64,000 nt of DNA from Heterobasidion occidentale (GCA_039111635.1 JBCAQO010000008.1:62001-126000), one strand, 5' to 3'. Shown: positions 33,543 to 45,696, counted from the stretch's first letter. Notes: a model not told the origin generated them from the sequence alone. Made by a program: numbers and translations.

Positions 33543-35245
33543 TCAAGAAAGATCATCGTAGTAGAGTAAAGCGTGATGAGACCTATGAGGGCTGTTTCCG
33601 AATCCGCACGTCTCCACCTTTCCATATAATCGACTATTGAGTGATGTTGAAACGCGATCGCACCCTCGGAAGTCCACACATTCCAATGGTATGTTTGCTG
33701 CTTCACGCGCCTCCAGTAGTAATTCGAGTACACGTGATCGGTATATCTCGGAATTCTCGATCGGTCGGCTTGTAATGACGAGTGTTCTCAGAAGAGGGAA
33801 GAGGTATTTTCCTGAGAAAACCACGTTCTCGCCAGCTGGTGGAGACAAGGCGACAAGTAGGTTGATCATGGCATTGCATTCGTGCATCACGAAAGTTTCC
33901 ACACTTGTGAAAGCACTGAGACATTGCAACCATTCCGAGCGTCCATGAGATCGAAAAAAGGTGTGATACCGGAGGGTGAAGATCCTCACGTCATCTGAAG
34001 AGAGGTGTTTGGACAGCCGCCAGAAAAAGTTGAGAGGCGAAACCGTGTCCGTAGCCCAGTCATAGGAAAGGTAGGCAGGAAATTCCTGAGGATCGATAGG
34101 AGAAGGAAGCGGGTGGGGTGGAAAATCGGTACTCCCACGAGGTTCTTTCCAAGCGTAGCACCGCAAGGTTTTTCTCCCCGGAATGCGAGGCGGACTATCT
34201 AGAATGAAGCTCGAAATGGGGTACACGACCCCGTTGAATCGATGCAGAGTCCCCTTTAGAGCATTTATGACGCCATCGAGACCTTTGGCATCGATTGGGA
34301 CAAGTCGTCGAGGAATGTTGACATGGAGACACACTAGTGAGGGTAAATGCAAGTTGTCAAATAGTGCGTCCATGCAGAGGGGACCGTGATCGCGAAAACG
34401 TGTAAGGAGGACCTGAAGATGTGGTAAAATCAAGGGCTCTATGCCGACATCTGATTGTGGAGTGTCTCCTATCTCTCGTAAGTCTGCTGTCCGTAGTTCT
34501 GGAGTCCTTCGCAAGAGGTGAGATATAGTGGCAGGTGTCGTCCTGCCTGTAAGCGTGAGGTGATCTAACGAGGGCAATCCATCGCCCGTGTCCTCGATCC
34601 GACATCCGTTTCCCAGAATGAGCTGATGAAGACGTGAACTAGCTTTGAACAACATCATAGGCAAGAGTGCGTGATTACCAGAGGGGTATCTGTGGCCTCC
34701 GATCCACAACTGCTCTAGTGAAGGAATACGGCCGATCAAGTTTCCTATGAGATTTTCGACGGATGAAGGACTGCCGATGAGCTCCAGTGACTGGATGCGT
34801 TGCGAGATGGAGATGATCAGGTCCTGTCGGTTGTCGCGGTCGCACAGTTCTACACCAATATGCATAGGCCGATGACTTGCCCTGTCAATAAAGAGTGGAA
34901 CCAGCCTCTTTGCTAAGTTCTCCGAGATACGAGTCCATAGTTGGGAATAGCGAAGCGCAACTTGACGCCACCGGTGGCAAACATAGGTGAGCCGCATCCA
35001 TAACGGGCGGCGGTGAGTGTCAGAGTGGGTGTGCCAAAGGGGGTCCATGGATCAAGGCATAGTATAAAAATCTTTTCCAGGACCTCGTTTGGGAGTCGAG
35101 CGATAGGAAGCAGCGCATTGCCTCGAAGCGCGGCAACGACAGCTTCATTTTCCTCCTCTGTAGCGATCGTCCGTGAGGAGCCCTAACCCAGCTCGACCAT
35201 CCCGTCTGACGAAACAATACGATTCTCATGCGAGATTTCCTCCAT
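33543..35245 (-). CDS. F-box / LRR-like protein gene with frame lesions
   Basis: The N-terminal F-box reads ARLPNEVLEKIFILCLDP, then WMRLTYVCHRWRQVAL and LWTRI, as in the basidiomycete F-box family that recruits substrates to SCF ubiquitin ligases. About 450 residues of irregular leucine-rich repeat sequence follow (SLEQLWIGGH, LHQLILGNGC, LPSLDHLTLTG). The frame breaks inside the F-box. One base is missing from the run of five G (plus strand) at 35039-35043; with six, the F-box continues into WTPLWHTHSDTHRRPLW. Upstream, the frame that reaches the F-box from the ATG at 35245 meets an amber codon at about 35185, so the 5' end may also be damaged or begin in an unrecognised exon. The LRR part is a single open frame. 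Confidence 0.7.
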
Positions 35246-35735
35246 TGAACTGTGTGAGGTGTTTGTTGCGTGCTGAGATTCTAAGCAGGAGTGAATTGTC
35301 GTATCAAGTCATTTGAACGAGGTCCTGCTACTCACGATGGGCGATCCTTGAAAGGACGTATAAGATAATGTAGACCTGTTTTTATACAGTACTGAAGAAA
35401 GATCGTCGATGTAGGGATTGTCGATGTAAAGATCTGTTTTGAGTCAACGTCAGGACGATCTGCAGCCCTCAGGAAAGCCTGAGGTGGACTACATCAAGCA
35501 GATCGTACAAATGAATCCAAACAACAGGTTGTATCCGTCATCGGATCATCTGCATCGTCGATCATGCAGACGCCGCTAATCGCTCACGCGCTGCACGAGG
35601 ATCGTTAACACATTGGTGTATATCTGACTTGATCAGAAACGAAGAATTCACCGCGGATTGTGAATACCTTTGAAGATTAGGATGCCTTTCCACAACGCCC
35701 TTCACAGAAACTGGAGACATCACATCTTCACCCAA

Positions 35736-36487
35736 TTAGCCCAACACTTTGAGAGCCTCAGTCCTGAGAGTAGGCGTCGCGCGGAATCCCAGCTGGCCTC
35801 TACCACCCCGTGCATTTGAATATTGAGTAAAGAAAGGGCAGGTGACAGGGCTTACCGAGCTTTTTTCAAACCGCGTTGAGCGTCGTCCACAGAGGGAAGG
35901 AACAACCTCCTGTACCAGTAGGTTACACTCACTGACGTCGAAGTTTGAAACTCCATGAGTAAGTCGTCGTGCTGAATAATGCGTCCCACCCGTAACGAAT
36001 GACAAAATGCAGAAATCAACAAAGTAAGAGAACAGATGTAAACCCTGAGCGCTTGAGCATCAAAGCTCTGTACCTCTTCTAGGAACAGATGTGGAGATAG
36101 CTGGAGAAATATCCGGCGAGCGTGAGGTGTCTGGATATCATCGATGAAGAAGCCGAAGATCATCTGCAACATTTCGTTCGACAGTCGACCAATGATCCGC
36201 AGCGTGTTGCGGCGCAATCTTAGTCCCAGAATGATAGCCAAAATATCATGAAGCAAAGCGGCACCTGTATTTTTCTGCATCACATTCGATTATGCCGGCA
36301 TCACGAGTTGATAGGATGGGAAGATGCCAGGACGAGGGTCTGAGAATTGTTTTACTAAGATGATGGTACGAGGTAGATTCTGTAGCTCACAATTCGACTT
36401 GCAATACAGCCAAAGGCTCCAAGCGACCTCGGATGGTTGAATACAACGGCTACAAAATCCTTGTGCTTCAAACCAAGTAGACGTCAT
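35736..36487 (-). pseudogene. Possible F-box-like relic
   Basis: A minus-strand frame at 35852-36283 contains IIGRLSNEMLQMIFGFF, which looks like an F-box start, preceded in another frame by a segment with CSRCIQPSEVAWSLWLYCKS. The pieces do not join through consensus introns. I regard this as a probable remnant next to the larger F-box gene. Confidence 0.3.
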
Positions 36488-36740
36488 CCTGAGCGCCTAT
36501 TGTAAGCGCCAGTGTACACCGAATGACAAAGTCCTTGTTATTTTGTTTGTTGACCTCCCTGACGTTCCGTGGGCTGGGCGATCAGTTTCTTCGAGTTGTC
36601 CAGAAGATAATGTTGATCATACATTGTCCCGTATCCTACATGTAACCAGCCAAACAGGTTTCCCTGCCATCGTAACGTCCTTTTCACCTTCCGAAAATGT
36701 ATCCAAGATATCTTCGAGTCTATGAGCCTAAGCTATGGAT

Positions 36741-37389
36741 TCATGCCTTTGTTTCGTCTTGTTTGATAGGCGCATTGGGGACAGGATGCAAATGAAGAGG
36801 CGCAGCCTTGTCGACCGACGTCTGGTACAGGTATGTGATGCGTCGACGGTCGCCTTGCTCGTCGGGCTCAACGGCAGGGTCTTGCTCGACGCTGACGGTA
36901 ATAGCAATACACAGTCAAGATGCATATGATCCTTTGAAACGACAGCAAAAGGACGAACCGGCCATTGAAAGTGACGTAGTTGAGCTGCTGCATGGGCGCT
37001 GCACGCACGCGGAATCTGAGCGAACGTGTAACGACGAAAAACCCACTGACGAGGCCAGCCTTGTTTAGATCTGTCAGCAAAACAAAGAGAGAGCGGAGAG
37101 AGGAACTACGCACCTCCTTGCCCGTCAGCCCTTCCCCTTCCTTGGGGACCTCAATCGCATTCTCCCATTTCACGTCCACACGTTGAGCGCCCCTCCACCG
37201 CTGCGCAATCTCTTCCCTCGCGTCCTCCCTCGTCATCTTCTTCTCATTGTTATACATCTCTACATTCGGCGAAAAGAACGCATCGATTGCAGCGTTGAAA
37301 GCGTCTTCGGATGTAGCTGCGTAGATTGCTTGGAAGTGGGACTGCGTCCACTCTGTTAGAGTGCTCATCGTGGTAGCAGCAGTAGACAT
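36741..37389 (-). CDS. NTF2-like / SnoaL-like small protein, 175 aa
   Basis: Three exons (37389-37114, 37059-36959, 36891-36741) total 528 nt. The sequence TEWTQSHFQAIYAATSEDAF, then FFSPNVEMYNNEKKMTREDA and the beta strands AGLVSGFFVVTRSLRFRVRA and QQLNYVTFNGR, are typical of NTF2-like cone-shaped folds in fungi. Length fits. No catalytic Asp/His pair of known SnoaL enzymes is obvious, so the ligand or reaction is unknown. A second in-frame ATG at 37368 (MSTLTEW) is an equally good start. The C-terminal tail (YLYQTSVDKAAPLHLHP) is only reached after the third exon, which supports the splicing. Confidence 0.8.
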
Positions 37390-38177
37390 GACCCGAGCGC
37401 AGAAGAGTTTCAGCGAAGTTGATGGACGGTCTATGATGCGAACGTGAACGGATGACAGAGCGTCGGCACAGCCTGAGGGTCATTCGGAGCGAGGACGTGA
37501 AGGCTATGCGAGTCTTATAATGGACTATTGGCACGGTGGAGGACTACGTCATTGATGTCGCGACTGCGGCAGATTGGACGAGGCTTAGAACATATGTGTA
37601 GAGAAATCCCTCTTCTCGTCGAGATCGTCAGCGGTGACGGCGACCGTGGCGATTGGGAACACTCGCCATGCAGTGAGAGTACTGTGAGAGTCGGACAGAG
37701 TCAGACCGACGGGCAGGGGCGGGCCGGGCACGTAGCCAATCGGCAACGATTGAACTCAGCGAAAACCAAGTCTGCAGAAGTCTCTAGGGTCCGCCAACTA
37801 TTCGACTTTATCGTCGCTAGCTAGGAGCCTCGTACAGAGTCGTTCTTAATTAAAAGTGCGGCTGCCTTGTCCAAGAATGTTGCGAGAGGCGTATTGACCT
37901 TTGTCTGTTGCTGCAACACTTATTGCTCACTATGCTCGAACGAATTATGCTTTAACCATCTGGGATCGTGTGCGGACGTTTAAATCTCGACTGCATGCTA
38001 TGCGGTGAACAATGGACGCCATATGTGCGGTTTGTTTTGAACGCAGCTTTGTATAGAAGCACACACACAACCAATTAGAGTGCAATTCTGTCGTGGAATC
38101 GATGAGTACTCATTTTCCAGGGATGTTCGAAAGACATACCTTTAGTAAGGTGGCGTAACCATAACCTTCACGACGGA
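37390..38177. other. Intergenic region
   Basis: No gene is seen. It contains the promoter of the NTF2-like gene and the 3' flank of GCV1. The plus-strand frame at 37528-37824 has no recognisable features. Confidence 0.5.
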
Positions 38178-39865
38178 TCATCCCCTCCAGTACTGCGGCT
38201 TAACGAATGGCATCGGGGTCAACACGCCCGCGCGCGGCTTGCCTCTGACCTCGACGAGCACGTCCGTGCCCTTTTTGTGCCAACCAGACTGAACGTACCC
38301 CATGGCGATGTTTTTACCCAGAGTGGGCGAAGGGATGCCGGACGTCACTTGTCCTGCAGAAGAACGGGTCAGCGAGCCAATTGAGTGAAAGCTCGCGAAG
38401 GAGAGATTACCGATGACTTCTGTGCTCAACGGCGCGATGATTTTGGCACCCTCTAATTAATATCTCGGTGATTCAGTAATAGTCGTCGAACAGAGCGAGA
38501 AGAGAGGCTTACGGCGGGCGGGTGCTCCTTCAACTATCAACCCGACGCGGCGTCTCGGAGGGCCCTCCTTCAAATGCTTGAGTACACCCTCCGCGCCAAT
38601 GAAATCAGCAGCTTCTCGTCGGTCTTTGCCTACCCCGTACACAGATAAACCGGATGAACAGGTTCGGAGATTGAGCGAGCACATACCTATGACCCACGTC
38701 AATCCAGCTTCTACGGGTGTGGTATCTTCGTCAAGATCCTGCCCGTACAAGCACATGCCTGCTTCGAGGCGCAAGCTGTCCCGCGCGCCCAGACCGGTGA
38801 GCTGCACTGGCTCCTTGGAAAGCAGTTGCGCGACCTCGACCGTCTGCGATGGAGGGATAGAAATCTAGATCCGCAAAATAATAAGCAAAGGCACTGGCAT
38901 TAACTAAGAGGCGACACGAGCCTCAAACCCGTCCTCGCCAGTATAGCCCCCGCGAGCAACATGAAGGTTAAAGCCTTCGATGGGCACAAAGGCAGATTTG
39001 CCAAATGTGAGGCCTTGGAGATCAAAGGCAGTAAGGCCCTGCAGGTAGTTGGCTGCTTGAGGCCCTGTATCGAACGAGTGAGCAATCACTTCAAAGAATC
39101 TTGAAAACAGCACCATACCCTGCAGGGCAAGCAAGCCCCATCCTTCCAGTACTTCGTGCTCGACTTTGCCGCCTGCAGACTTCGGGCTAGCGTTCCACTC
39201 TTCCAGCTTCTCTTTGAACCAAGCAAGGTCTCTGTCGCGGCGGCCTGCATTTGTGACCACGTAAAACGCGTCTTCGGCGTGTTTGGTGATGATGGTGTCG
39301 TCGATGATGCCGCCGCGCTCATTCAGGAGGACGGAGAGCGTGGAGGAGTATGGCACGAGAGAGCGCAGGGAAGAAGGGGTGAGCCATTCCAGGAACGCCG
39401 TTGCCGTCGCGCCTCGGAAACTTTGACACTATAAGGGGCGAAGGTCGAAGCGCAGGAGGCTCAGAAGTCACTCACTTGCTCTGGACCATGTGTCCCACGT
39501 CGAACAGGCCCGCGTTGGTGCGGACATGGTTGTGACTCGCAACTGATAGCAAGTTTGAGCTTTTGAAAACAGCAGACACGCGCGCATAGCGTTGTGCTTG
39601 CCTTGACCAACGGATCCGTACGCGAGGGGCATGGAATAGCCGGCGAAGGGCACCATCTTGGCGCCGTTGTCGACATGAAAGTCGTAAAGGCCCGTTTTCT
39701 TAAGCTATAGCTTTGAATCAGATAATCTCTCCGCGATGCCATTGTTTTGATACGGACCTCTCTAGAAGCTGTAGCGAAACTACGAGCCTTGCACAAACGC
39801 ATCCTAGGGTGCAAGGATGTAATGACATCGCTCCGGACAGAGGAGAGGCGGCGGAGAAGCGACAT
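38178..39865 (-). CDS. GCV1: Mitochondrial aminomethyltransferase, T-protein of the glycine cleavage system
   Basis: Transfers the methylene group from the H-protein to tetrahydrofolate, releasing ammonia. The N-terminus is a basic presequence ([14 protein letters not shown]...[15 protein letters not shown], exon 39865-39758). The family core is clear: [32 protein letters not shown] joined to [80 protein letters not shown] and [20 protein letters not shown]. The GYTGEDGFE and [14 protein letters not shown] folate-site motifs are intact. Exon 2 (39704-39602) ends at a GC donor: the intron 39601-39543 is GC-AG, and this choice restores the conserved VGQVASHNH, while the GT site three bases upstream does not. 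It is divergent from CRN1, with 235 bp between starts. Confidence 0.95.
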
Positions 39866-40100
39866 GTTGCCTATACGTGTCTGAAGAGATGCTGGCCGCG
39901 CCGTCGTGAGTGATAGTACGGGCAGAAGATAGGCAGACCCGCGGAAGGGCGACGGAGAGGAGCCATGACAAGCCGCGGTTGAGTTTACGTGAATTGACTA
40001 TACGGCGGTGTCCGGGGTCCCGACACTTATCGACATCTGCGGCTCAGCTGTTCTCCTCAACAACACCTGTCTACTATCTTCACCAGGGACTTCTTGACTT
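39866..40100. promoter_or_regulatory. Bidirectional promoter of GCV1 and CRN1
   Basis: Only 235 bp lie between the start codon of GCV1 (minus) and that of coronin (plus), so both core promoters must be here. The sequence is G+C-rich and I see no clear TATA box. Confidence 0.65.
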
Positions 40101-42013
40101 ATGTCTCGTTTCGTGAGGGCTTCCAAGTACCGGTGAGCTCCGCTGCATTAGCTGTCAAAATAAAGACCATGTCTGACACGCCGTAGCCATGTCTTCGGAC
40201 AACCAGCCAAGAAGGAACACGGACTGGACAACATCAAAGTGTCTAACAGTGCTTGGGACACCAATCTCATCGCGGCCTCAGGCGTAAGCACGAAGATCTC
40301 CGTTGAAGGGCCCAACTGATCTTCGCCCTCAGAAATATATCAGTGTCAACTGGAATGCCTCCGGAGGTGGTGCTTTCGCCATCCTACCCGCCCCTTCCCC
40401 ATTCAATGCCACGAGCAACATCCCTTTCAAAGTCCCCGACATCATCCCACTAGCGCGCAGCCATACCGCTGCTGTTCTTGACACTGACTGGTCGCCACAC
40501 AATGATGAAACCGTCGCCTCTGCCGGTGAGGATGGAAAGGTCATGATCTGGAAGGTGGAGCCGCAGGCGTTCGAGGACTGGGGCGCCGATGGCTGGGAAC
40601 CACACGATTTTGACCCCGTCCTGCGCATCGACGCGTCCCCGCGCAAGGTCGGCCAGGTGCTCTGGCACCCAACCGCCCAACACGTGCTCGCCAGCGCCTC
40701 TGGCGATCACGTCGTCAAGCTGTGGGATCTCGGGTCACCCGAGTCACCAAAATCATTGCTGACGGGCCATGGGGACGCGATTCAGAGCCTCGCGTTCAAT
40801 CCGACCGGGCAGCTGCTCGTCACTACGTGCAGAGACCGGAAGCTGCGCTTGTTCGATCCCCGCGCGGGTGGCGACGCGGTCAGGACGGTGGATGGGCACG
40901 GCGGTATCAAGGGCGCGCGCGTCACTTGGATGGGAGACAGAGATCGGATCGCGACCACGGGCTTCAGCAGGATGAGCGACCGACAGGTCGGGATCTGGGA
41001 GACGGGCGGATTGGGCAATCTCAAGACGATCACGCTCGATCAGTCTGCGGGCGTGGTGATGCCGTTCTGGAGCGACAACAACATCCTCTTCCTCGGTGCG
41101 TGTCCTGTCCTCTCTCCTTGACGTCCGAATCTTATCGCGCGTTTCAGCTGGCAAGGGGTGCGTTTTGACAAGTATCCTTCATTTATCTATTGTCTGACTC
41201 ACGTCTACAGTGATGGAAACATTCGCTACTTCGAGTATGAGAATGACAACTTATACGCGCTGGCCGAGCATAAATCCAGTGATCCCCAACGCGGGATGTG
41301 CTTCCTCCCACGACTTGCCTTGAACACCTCCGAGTGCGAGATCGCGCGCGCGTACAAAATCACTGCTTCAGGGATTGAGCCCATCGCCTTCATCGTCCCG
41401 CGCAAAGTAAGCCACTACTCACACCCAACGTGACGTTGACAACATTGTTGACTGTCCGGTTTACAGGCCGACTCTTTCCAATCAGACATCTTCCCACCAG
41501 CCCCGTCCGCAAACCCCTCGCTCACGGCGGGCGAGTTCTTCTCGGGCAAGACCGCATCGCTGAAGTATGTCAGCCTCGAGGACGGCGCCGCCGCGGCCGC
41601 GCCCTCGCCCCAGATTGCGCCTTCGTCTCCTGCGGTGGCAACCCCAACAAAGACGTACTCTGCGCCCCAACCCGAACCCGCACCTGCACCGGCTCGCAAG
41701 TCGCCCGAACCTGTGCGCGCGCCCACGCCTGAACCTACTACCCCCGCCGTTACATCTCCCGCCTCCTCCAAGACCCTACCGCGCTCGCAGTCCACACATG
41801 ACGTGCGTCCACGCGTCGGCTCTACGCGACTTGACACGACTCATTCGCCCTTTTCTATTTTATCTCTAGGACTCGAGTGCCGTGCGAGAGGAGAACAGTC
41901 GGCTGAACGCCGAGCTGCGCGAGGCGCGCTCGCAGATCCGGAACTTGGAGCTGCAGGTGGAGAGCATGAAGGCGAACGCGCGCAAGGCGGCGGAGGCATT
42001 GATGAATCATTAA
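40101..42013 (+). CDS. CRN1: Coronin, actin-binding WD40 protein, 525 aa
   Basis: Binds actin filaments and the Arp2/3 complex at cortical patches. Seven exons (40101-40132, 40187-40283, 40333-41095, 41148-41157, 41211-41406, 41467-41802, 41870-42013) total 1578 nt. The N-terminal signature MSRFVRASKYRHVFGQPAKK is followed by a WD40 propeller (DWSPHNDETVASAGEDG, HPTAQHVLASASGDH, FNPTGQLLVTTCRDRKL), the coronin region RYFEYENDNLYALAE and IARAYKITASGIEPIAF, a Pro/Ala/Ser-rich unique region, and a C-terminal trimerising coiled coil (REENSRLNAELREARSQI). Exon 4 is a 10-nt microexon encoding only AGKG; it is needed to join LFL to GDGNIRYFEYE. Family-typical length. Confidence 0.96.
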
Positions 42014-42442
42014 ATGAGGTGTCGGAAGCATGGACTTTACGAAGTGTTATTTTAGTGTTGCAGACTGCTCTATACCAGCGATCTAGGTTGTGAATTATGA
42101 GCCCTGCGGGCCGTGAGATGGGGTACGAAGCCTTCTAACAAAGTCTGTCACTTGGACAACTTCTCTCTCAGATATTCCTTGAGGATCCGGGTGGAGACGA
42201 CGTATTTTTCAGACGAGAACGGTACACAGAGGCAAGAGACGGAAACGTTGCACGTTTTCGCAGAGAAGAATGTCCACCGGAGTGAAACGAAAATGCGCCG
42301 AGTCGTTCGACTGTGGCTGAAGAAATGGGACCACAACAAATTCACGAGCCTCGACTTGCTCGAGGCCGTTCTCCTCCTCCTCCCAGCAGGCCTAGCACTC
42401 CCTCTCTCCCCTCATAAACCGCCTCTCACCGCCGCGCACACC

Positions 42443-44149
42443 ATGTCCCAACAAGCCGACTCTGAAATGTGGTCCACGAATTACGACGTCGTCATCGTCG
42501 GCGCTGGCGTCGCCGGCTCTGCGCTAGCGCACGCGCTCAGCACCTCCGCATCGTCCTCGACCCGCAAGCCCCTCCGCATCGCGCTGCTCGAGCGCTCGCT
42601 CTCTGAGCCGGATCGCATCGTCGGCGAGCTGCTCCAGCCAGGCGGTGTCATGGCCTTGCGCGCGCTCGGCATGGAGGACTGTCTGGACGACATCGACGCG
42701 GTCCCCGTGCACGGCTACTGCGTCGCGAAGGACGGCGCGGCGGTCCACATTCCCTACCCCGACACGTACGAGGGGCGCAGCTTCCACCACGGCAAGTTCA
42801 TCATGAAGCTGCGCGAGAAGGCGCTCAACGCGCCCGGCGTGGACGTTGTCGAGGCGATCGCGTCCGAGCTCATCGAGTGTCCGTTCACGGGCAGGGTGCT
42901 GGGAATCAAGGCGACGCGGACGGGCCAGGAGGAGAAGGAGACGTTCTTTGCGGACCTCGTGGTCATCGCAGACGGGTGCTTTTCGAACTTCCGCTCGACA
43001 GTTCTAGGGGAGGGCACCGTAGCGGCGACGAAGAGCTATTTTGTCGGTTTGGTGCTGGAAGACGCGACGCTCCCGATTCCGAAGCATGGGACGGTTGCCC
43101 TCGTGAAGGGACACGGACCCGTGCTGCTATACCAGATAGGAACGCATGATACCCGGCTGTTGGTAGACGTGAAGACGCCCTTCCCCTCAGATCTCAAAGT
43201 AAGCGTCTTAGTTTATTTTATTTTATTGAAGGCTCAACGATCCCCAAAACCTCCTCGCAGAAATATATTCTCTCCGAGATCGTTCCGCAGCTCCCTGCGT
43301 CTCTCCACCTCCCCATCCAAACCGCGCTCGAGACCGAACGACTTCGCCGCATGCCGAACTCCTTCCTCCCCTCGGCCGAGCAGGGCGGCCGCCGAACAAA
43401 GGAAGGTGCGATCCTTCTCGGGGACTCGTGGAACATGCGGCACCCGCTCACGGGCGGCGGTATGACCGTCGCGTTCAATGACGTCGTGCTGCTCTCGCGC
43501 CTGCTCCTGGACATCCCTGACCTCGCGGACTGGGACGTCGTCTCGCGCGCGCTGCACAAGTGGCACTGGGCGCGCAAGCCGCTCTCGTCGACGGTCAACA
43601 TCCTCAGCGTCGCATTGTACGACCTGTTCGGTGCTGACGGTGCGTCCCGTTCTCGTTGTCCGACGCGTGCTCTGGGTTGCTGATCTGTGCTCTGTTGTTC
43701 AGATGAATACCTATCGGTGCTTCGGACGGGCTGCTTTAAATATTTCGAACTTGGCGGGGAGTGCATTCATGGCCCTGTGACACTGCTTTCCGGGTTCGTC
43801 TCGAGTTATCTTATTTCGTTCCCGGTCGCTCATGAAAATTGTTTTTATGGCGATGATAGCATTGCGCAGGACCCGGTGCTGCTATTCAGACACTTCTTCA
43901 GTGTCGCATTTTATTCTATCTGGGTGATGTTCACACACCCTCGTCCCGTGACATCTCCGGGTTCAGAGAAGCCCGTAATGGCCACTCCCAGACTCGATGA
44001 GTATCCTGTGCTTATCGTCAAGGCGTTCTTCGTGGTTAGTAGTGCGCGATTTTCTCCGTAGCCTCTCACTGACTTTTTCTCGTCTTCAGCTCTGGACGGC
44101 GTGCGTGGTCTTCGGTCCGTTGTTGTGGACCGAGTTGCGGTGGTGGTAG
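42443..44149 (+). CDS. ERG1: Squalene monooxygenase (squalene epoxidase), 486 aa
   Basis: FAD-dependent oxidation of squalene to 2,3-oxidosqualene, the first oxygen-requiring step of ergosterol synthesis, at the ER or lipid droplets. Five exons (42443-43198, 43261-43639, 43703-43793, 43860-44034, 44090-44149) total 1461 nt. The Rossmann motif is YDVVIVGAGVAGSALAHAL, the second FAD motif VIADGCFSNFRS, and the third GDSWNMRHPLTGGGMTVAFND. The C-terminal hydrophobic helices (FRHFFSVAFYSIWVMF, FFVLWTACVVFGPLLWTE) anchor it to the membrane. Acceptor choice at 43859 gives SG-IAQDPVLL in frame. The frame is open upstream to 42113 and could add about 110 residues, but only the ATG at 42443 gives a normal-length N-terminus. 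It follows coronin on the same strand with 429 bp between them. Confidence 0.96.
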
Positions 44150-44580
44150 TGCTCATCGAGGCTGATATACTTAGACCAGTCGGGGCTCTTTAGACCTATT
44201 GCGTGTTGCTTACTTATCTGTTATAATGTACGGATCTCTGTTTTCGTGATAATGGACACCGGAGGATATCAGTGCTTTGAGCGCTGCTAATGCAAAATTC
44301 CAAGAACTGAACCCCGCTTCGGAGATAATGCGCAAAACGTTGGGCATGGGAGTGAATTTGGACGTATTGGGCAAAATTCTGGAACGGGACAGAATCTGCT
44401 ACCTATGAGGATATGACGCATTCTTCGGCTCGGGTGCCGCCGTATGACGACGCATTGCGGCCATCTCACTCAGGCTCGGTTGCAAGTGTCCTTTTTAACG
44501 AGCTCCACTCACACTGACTATTGTACAACATCCCATTCCTACCCATTCCTATCCACGCAACCCAGCAGGATATCTCAGAC

Positions 44581-45696
44581 ATGTCAGGTCAGCAGTCTTC
44601 GTCTCGACTTGGGATCCTTTGTTTATGACATCACTGGACCTGACTGCCTCAGGACACTCTGCATTGCTCATCGGCGCAACTGGCGCGACTGGAAAGCACC
44701 TCTTGCGCGAGCTGCTCACCTCGTCGTACTTCACGCGTGTAGCCGAGGCTGGAAGGCGCGTCACGCCCAAAGAGCAGCTACCGAGCGGGACGGAGGCAAA
44801 ACTACAGCAGATCGTGGTCGACTTTGAGAAGATCGGCGAGGCGGGGCTGAAGGACGGCAAGTGGGACGTTGTATTCATTACGTACGTGTCATCTCTCGCT
44901 TTGTTGAGCATAGCCTTCTATCCACGGTCGTACTCAAGTCCCTTATTCTCGCAGGTTGGGTACAACCGCCAAAGCCGCTGGTTCCAAGGCTGCCTTTGAG
45001 AAGATTGATAGAGAGTGAGTCATTGTTCCTAGGTGTCATCCCGCCCAAGACTCTGAAATTTTGGCCAGGTACGTCGTCAATGCCGCCAAAGCGGCGCGCG
45101 TGGAGGATGCGGACCAACGCCTCATATACGTCTCTGTATGCCCGTTCTGTCCTATCAGAAATTCTCAGAATTGACTTCGCCTTCCATGCAGTCGAACTCG
45201 GCGAACCCGAAATCCCTTGCGACCTATGTGCGGAGCAAGGGTCTGACCGAACAGGCGCTCGCGGAGATCGGCTACTCCGATACTATTATCTACCGCCCAG
45301 GCTTCCTGAAAGGCGCCGAGCGTCCCGACTTCCGATTCCTTGAGAGTGTATTCTCGTCAGTGCTTCTCTTCGATAGTTTCTCATGCGATATTCTGGGCTT
45401 GTGATTGATCAGTTCCTTTTTTATCGCATCAAGGCCTGTCTCATCGCTCTTGTCATATGTTTCGGACAACATCGAGATCGACGTGCGTCCCCACGGTTCT
45501 ACCTTTGCTTTATGTCTGCTCACTCGTTGTGCGCGATCAGGTTTCTGTCCTCGCAAAGAGCATACGCATCAGCGGGCAACTCGGTTCCGCAAATCTGCCA
45601 GCTGCCGCGGCGGCAACCCAACAGTCTTGGGGAGGCAAGCCGTTCACCACTATCGGCAACAAGGGCTCTCTATACTTGGCCAAGGAGAACGTATGA
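44581..45696 (+). CDS. FMP52: FMP52-like NAD(P)-binding protein, 243 aa
   Basis: An atypical short-chain dehydrogenase related to yeast Fmp52 of the mitochondrial outer membrane and human HTATIP2/TIP30. Seven exons (44581-44587, 44653-44881, 44955-45014, 45069-45135, 45192-45355, 45434-45482, 45541-45696) total 732 nt. The first coding exon is only 7 nt (ATGTCAG) and splices to give MSGHSALLIGATGATGKHLL, with the GxxGxxG dinucleotide motif. LIYVSSNSANP and YVRSKGLTEQAL supply Ser and the Y-x3-K pair. RPGFLKGAERPDFRF follows, as in the family. An alternative ATG at 44626 inside the first intron would give a longer N-terminus without homology. It is convergent with the next gene. Confidence 0.88.

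Noticed and set aside
42113..42442. In-frame upstream extension of ERG1 by about 110 residues
   Set aside because: The frame is open, but the added sequence has no likeness to squalene epoxidases, and the ATG at 42443 gives the normal N-terminus just before the FAD motif.
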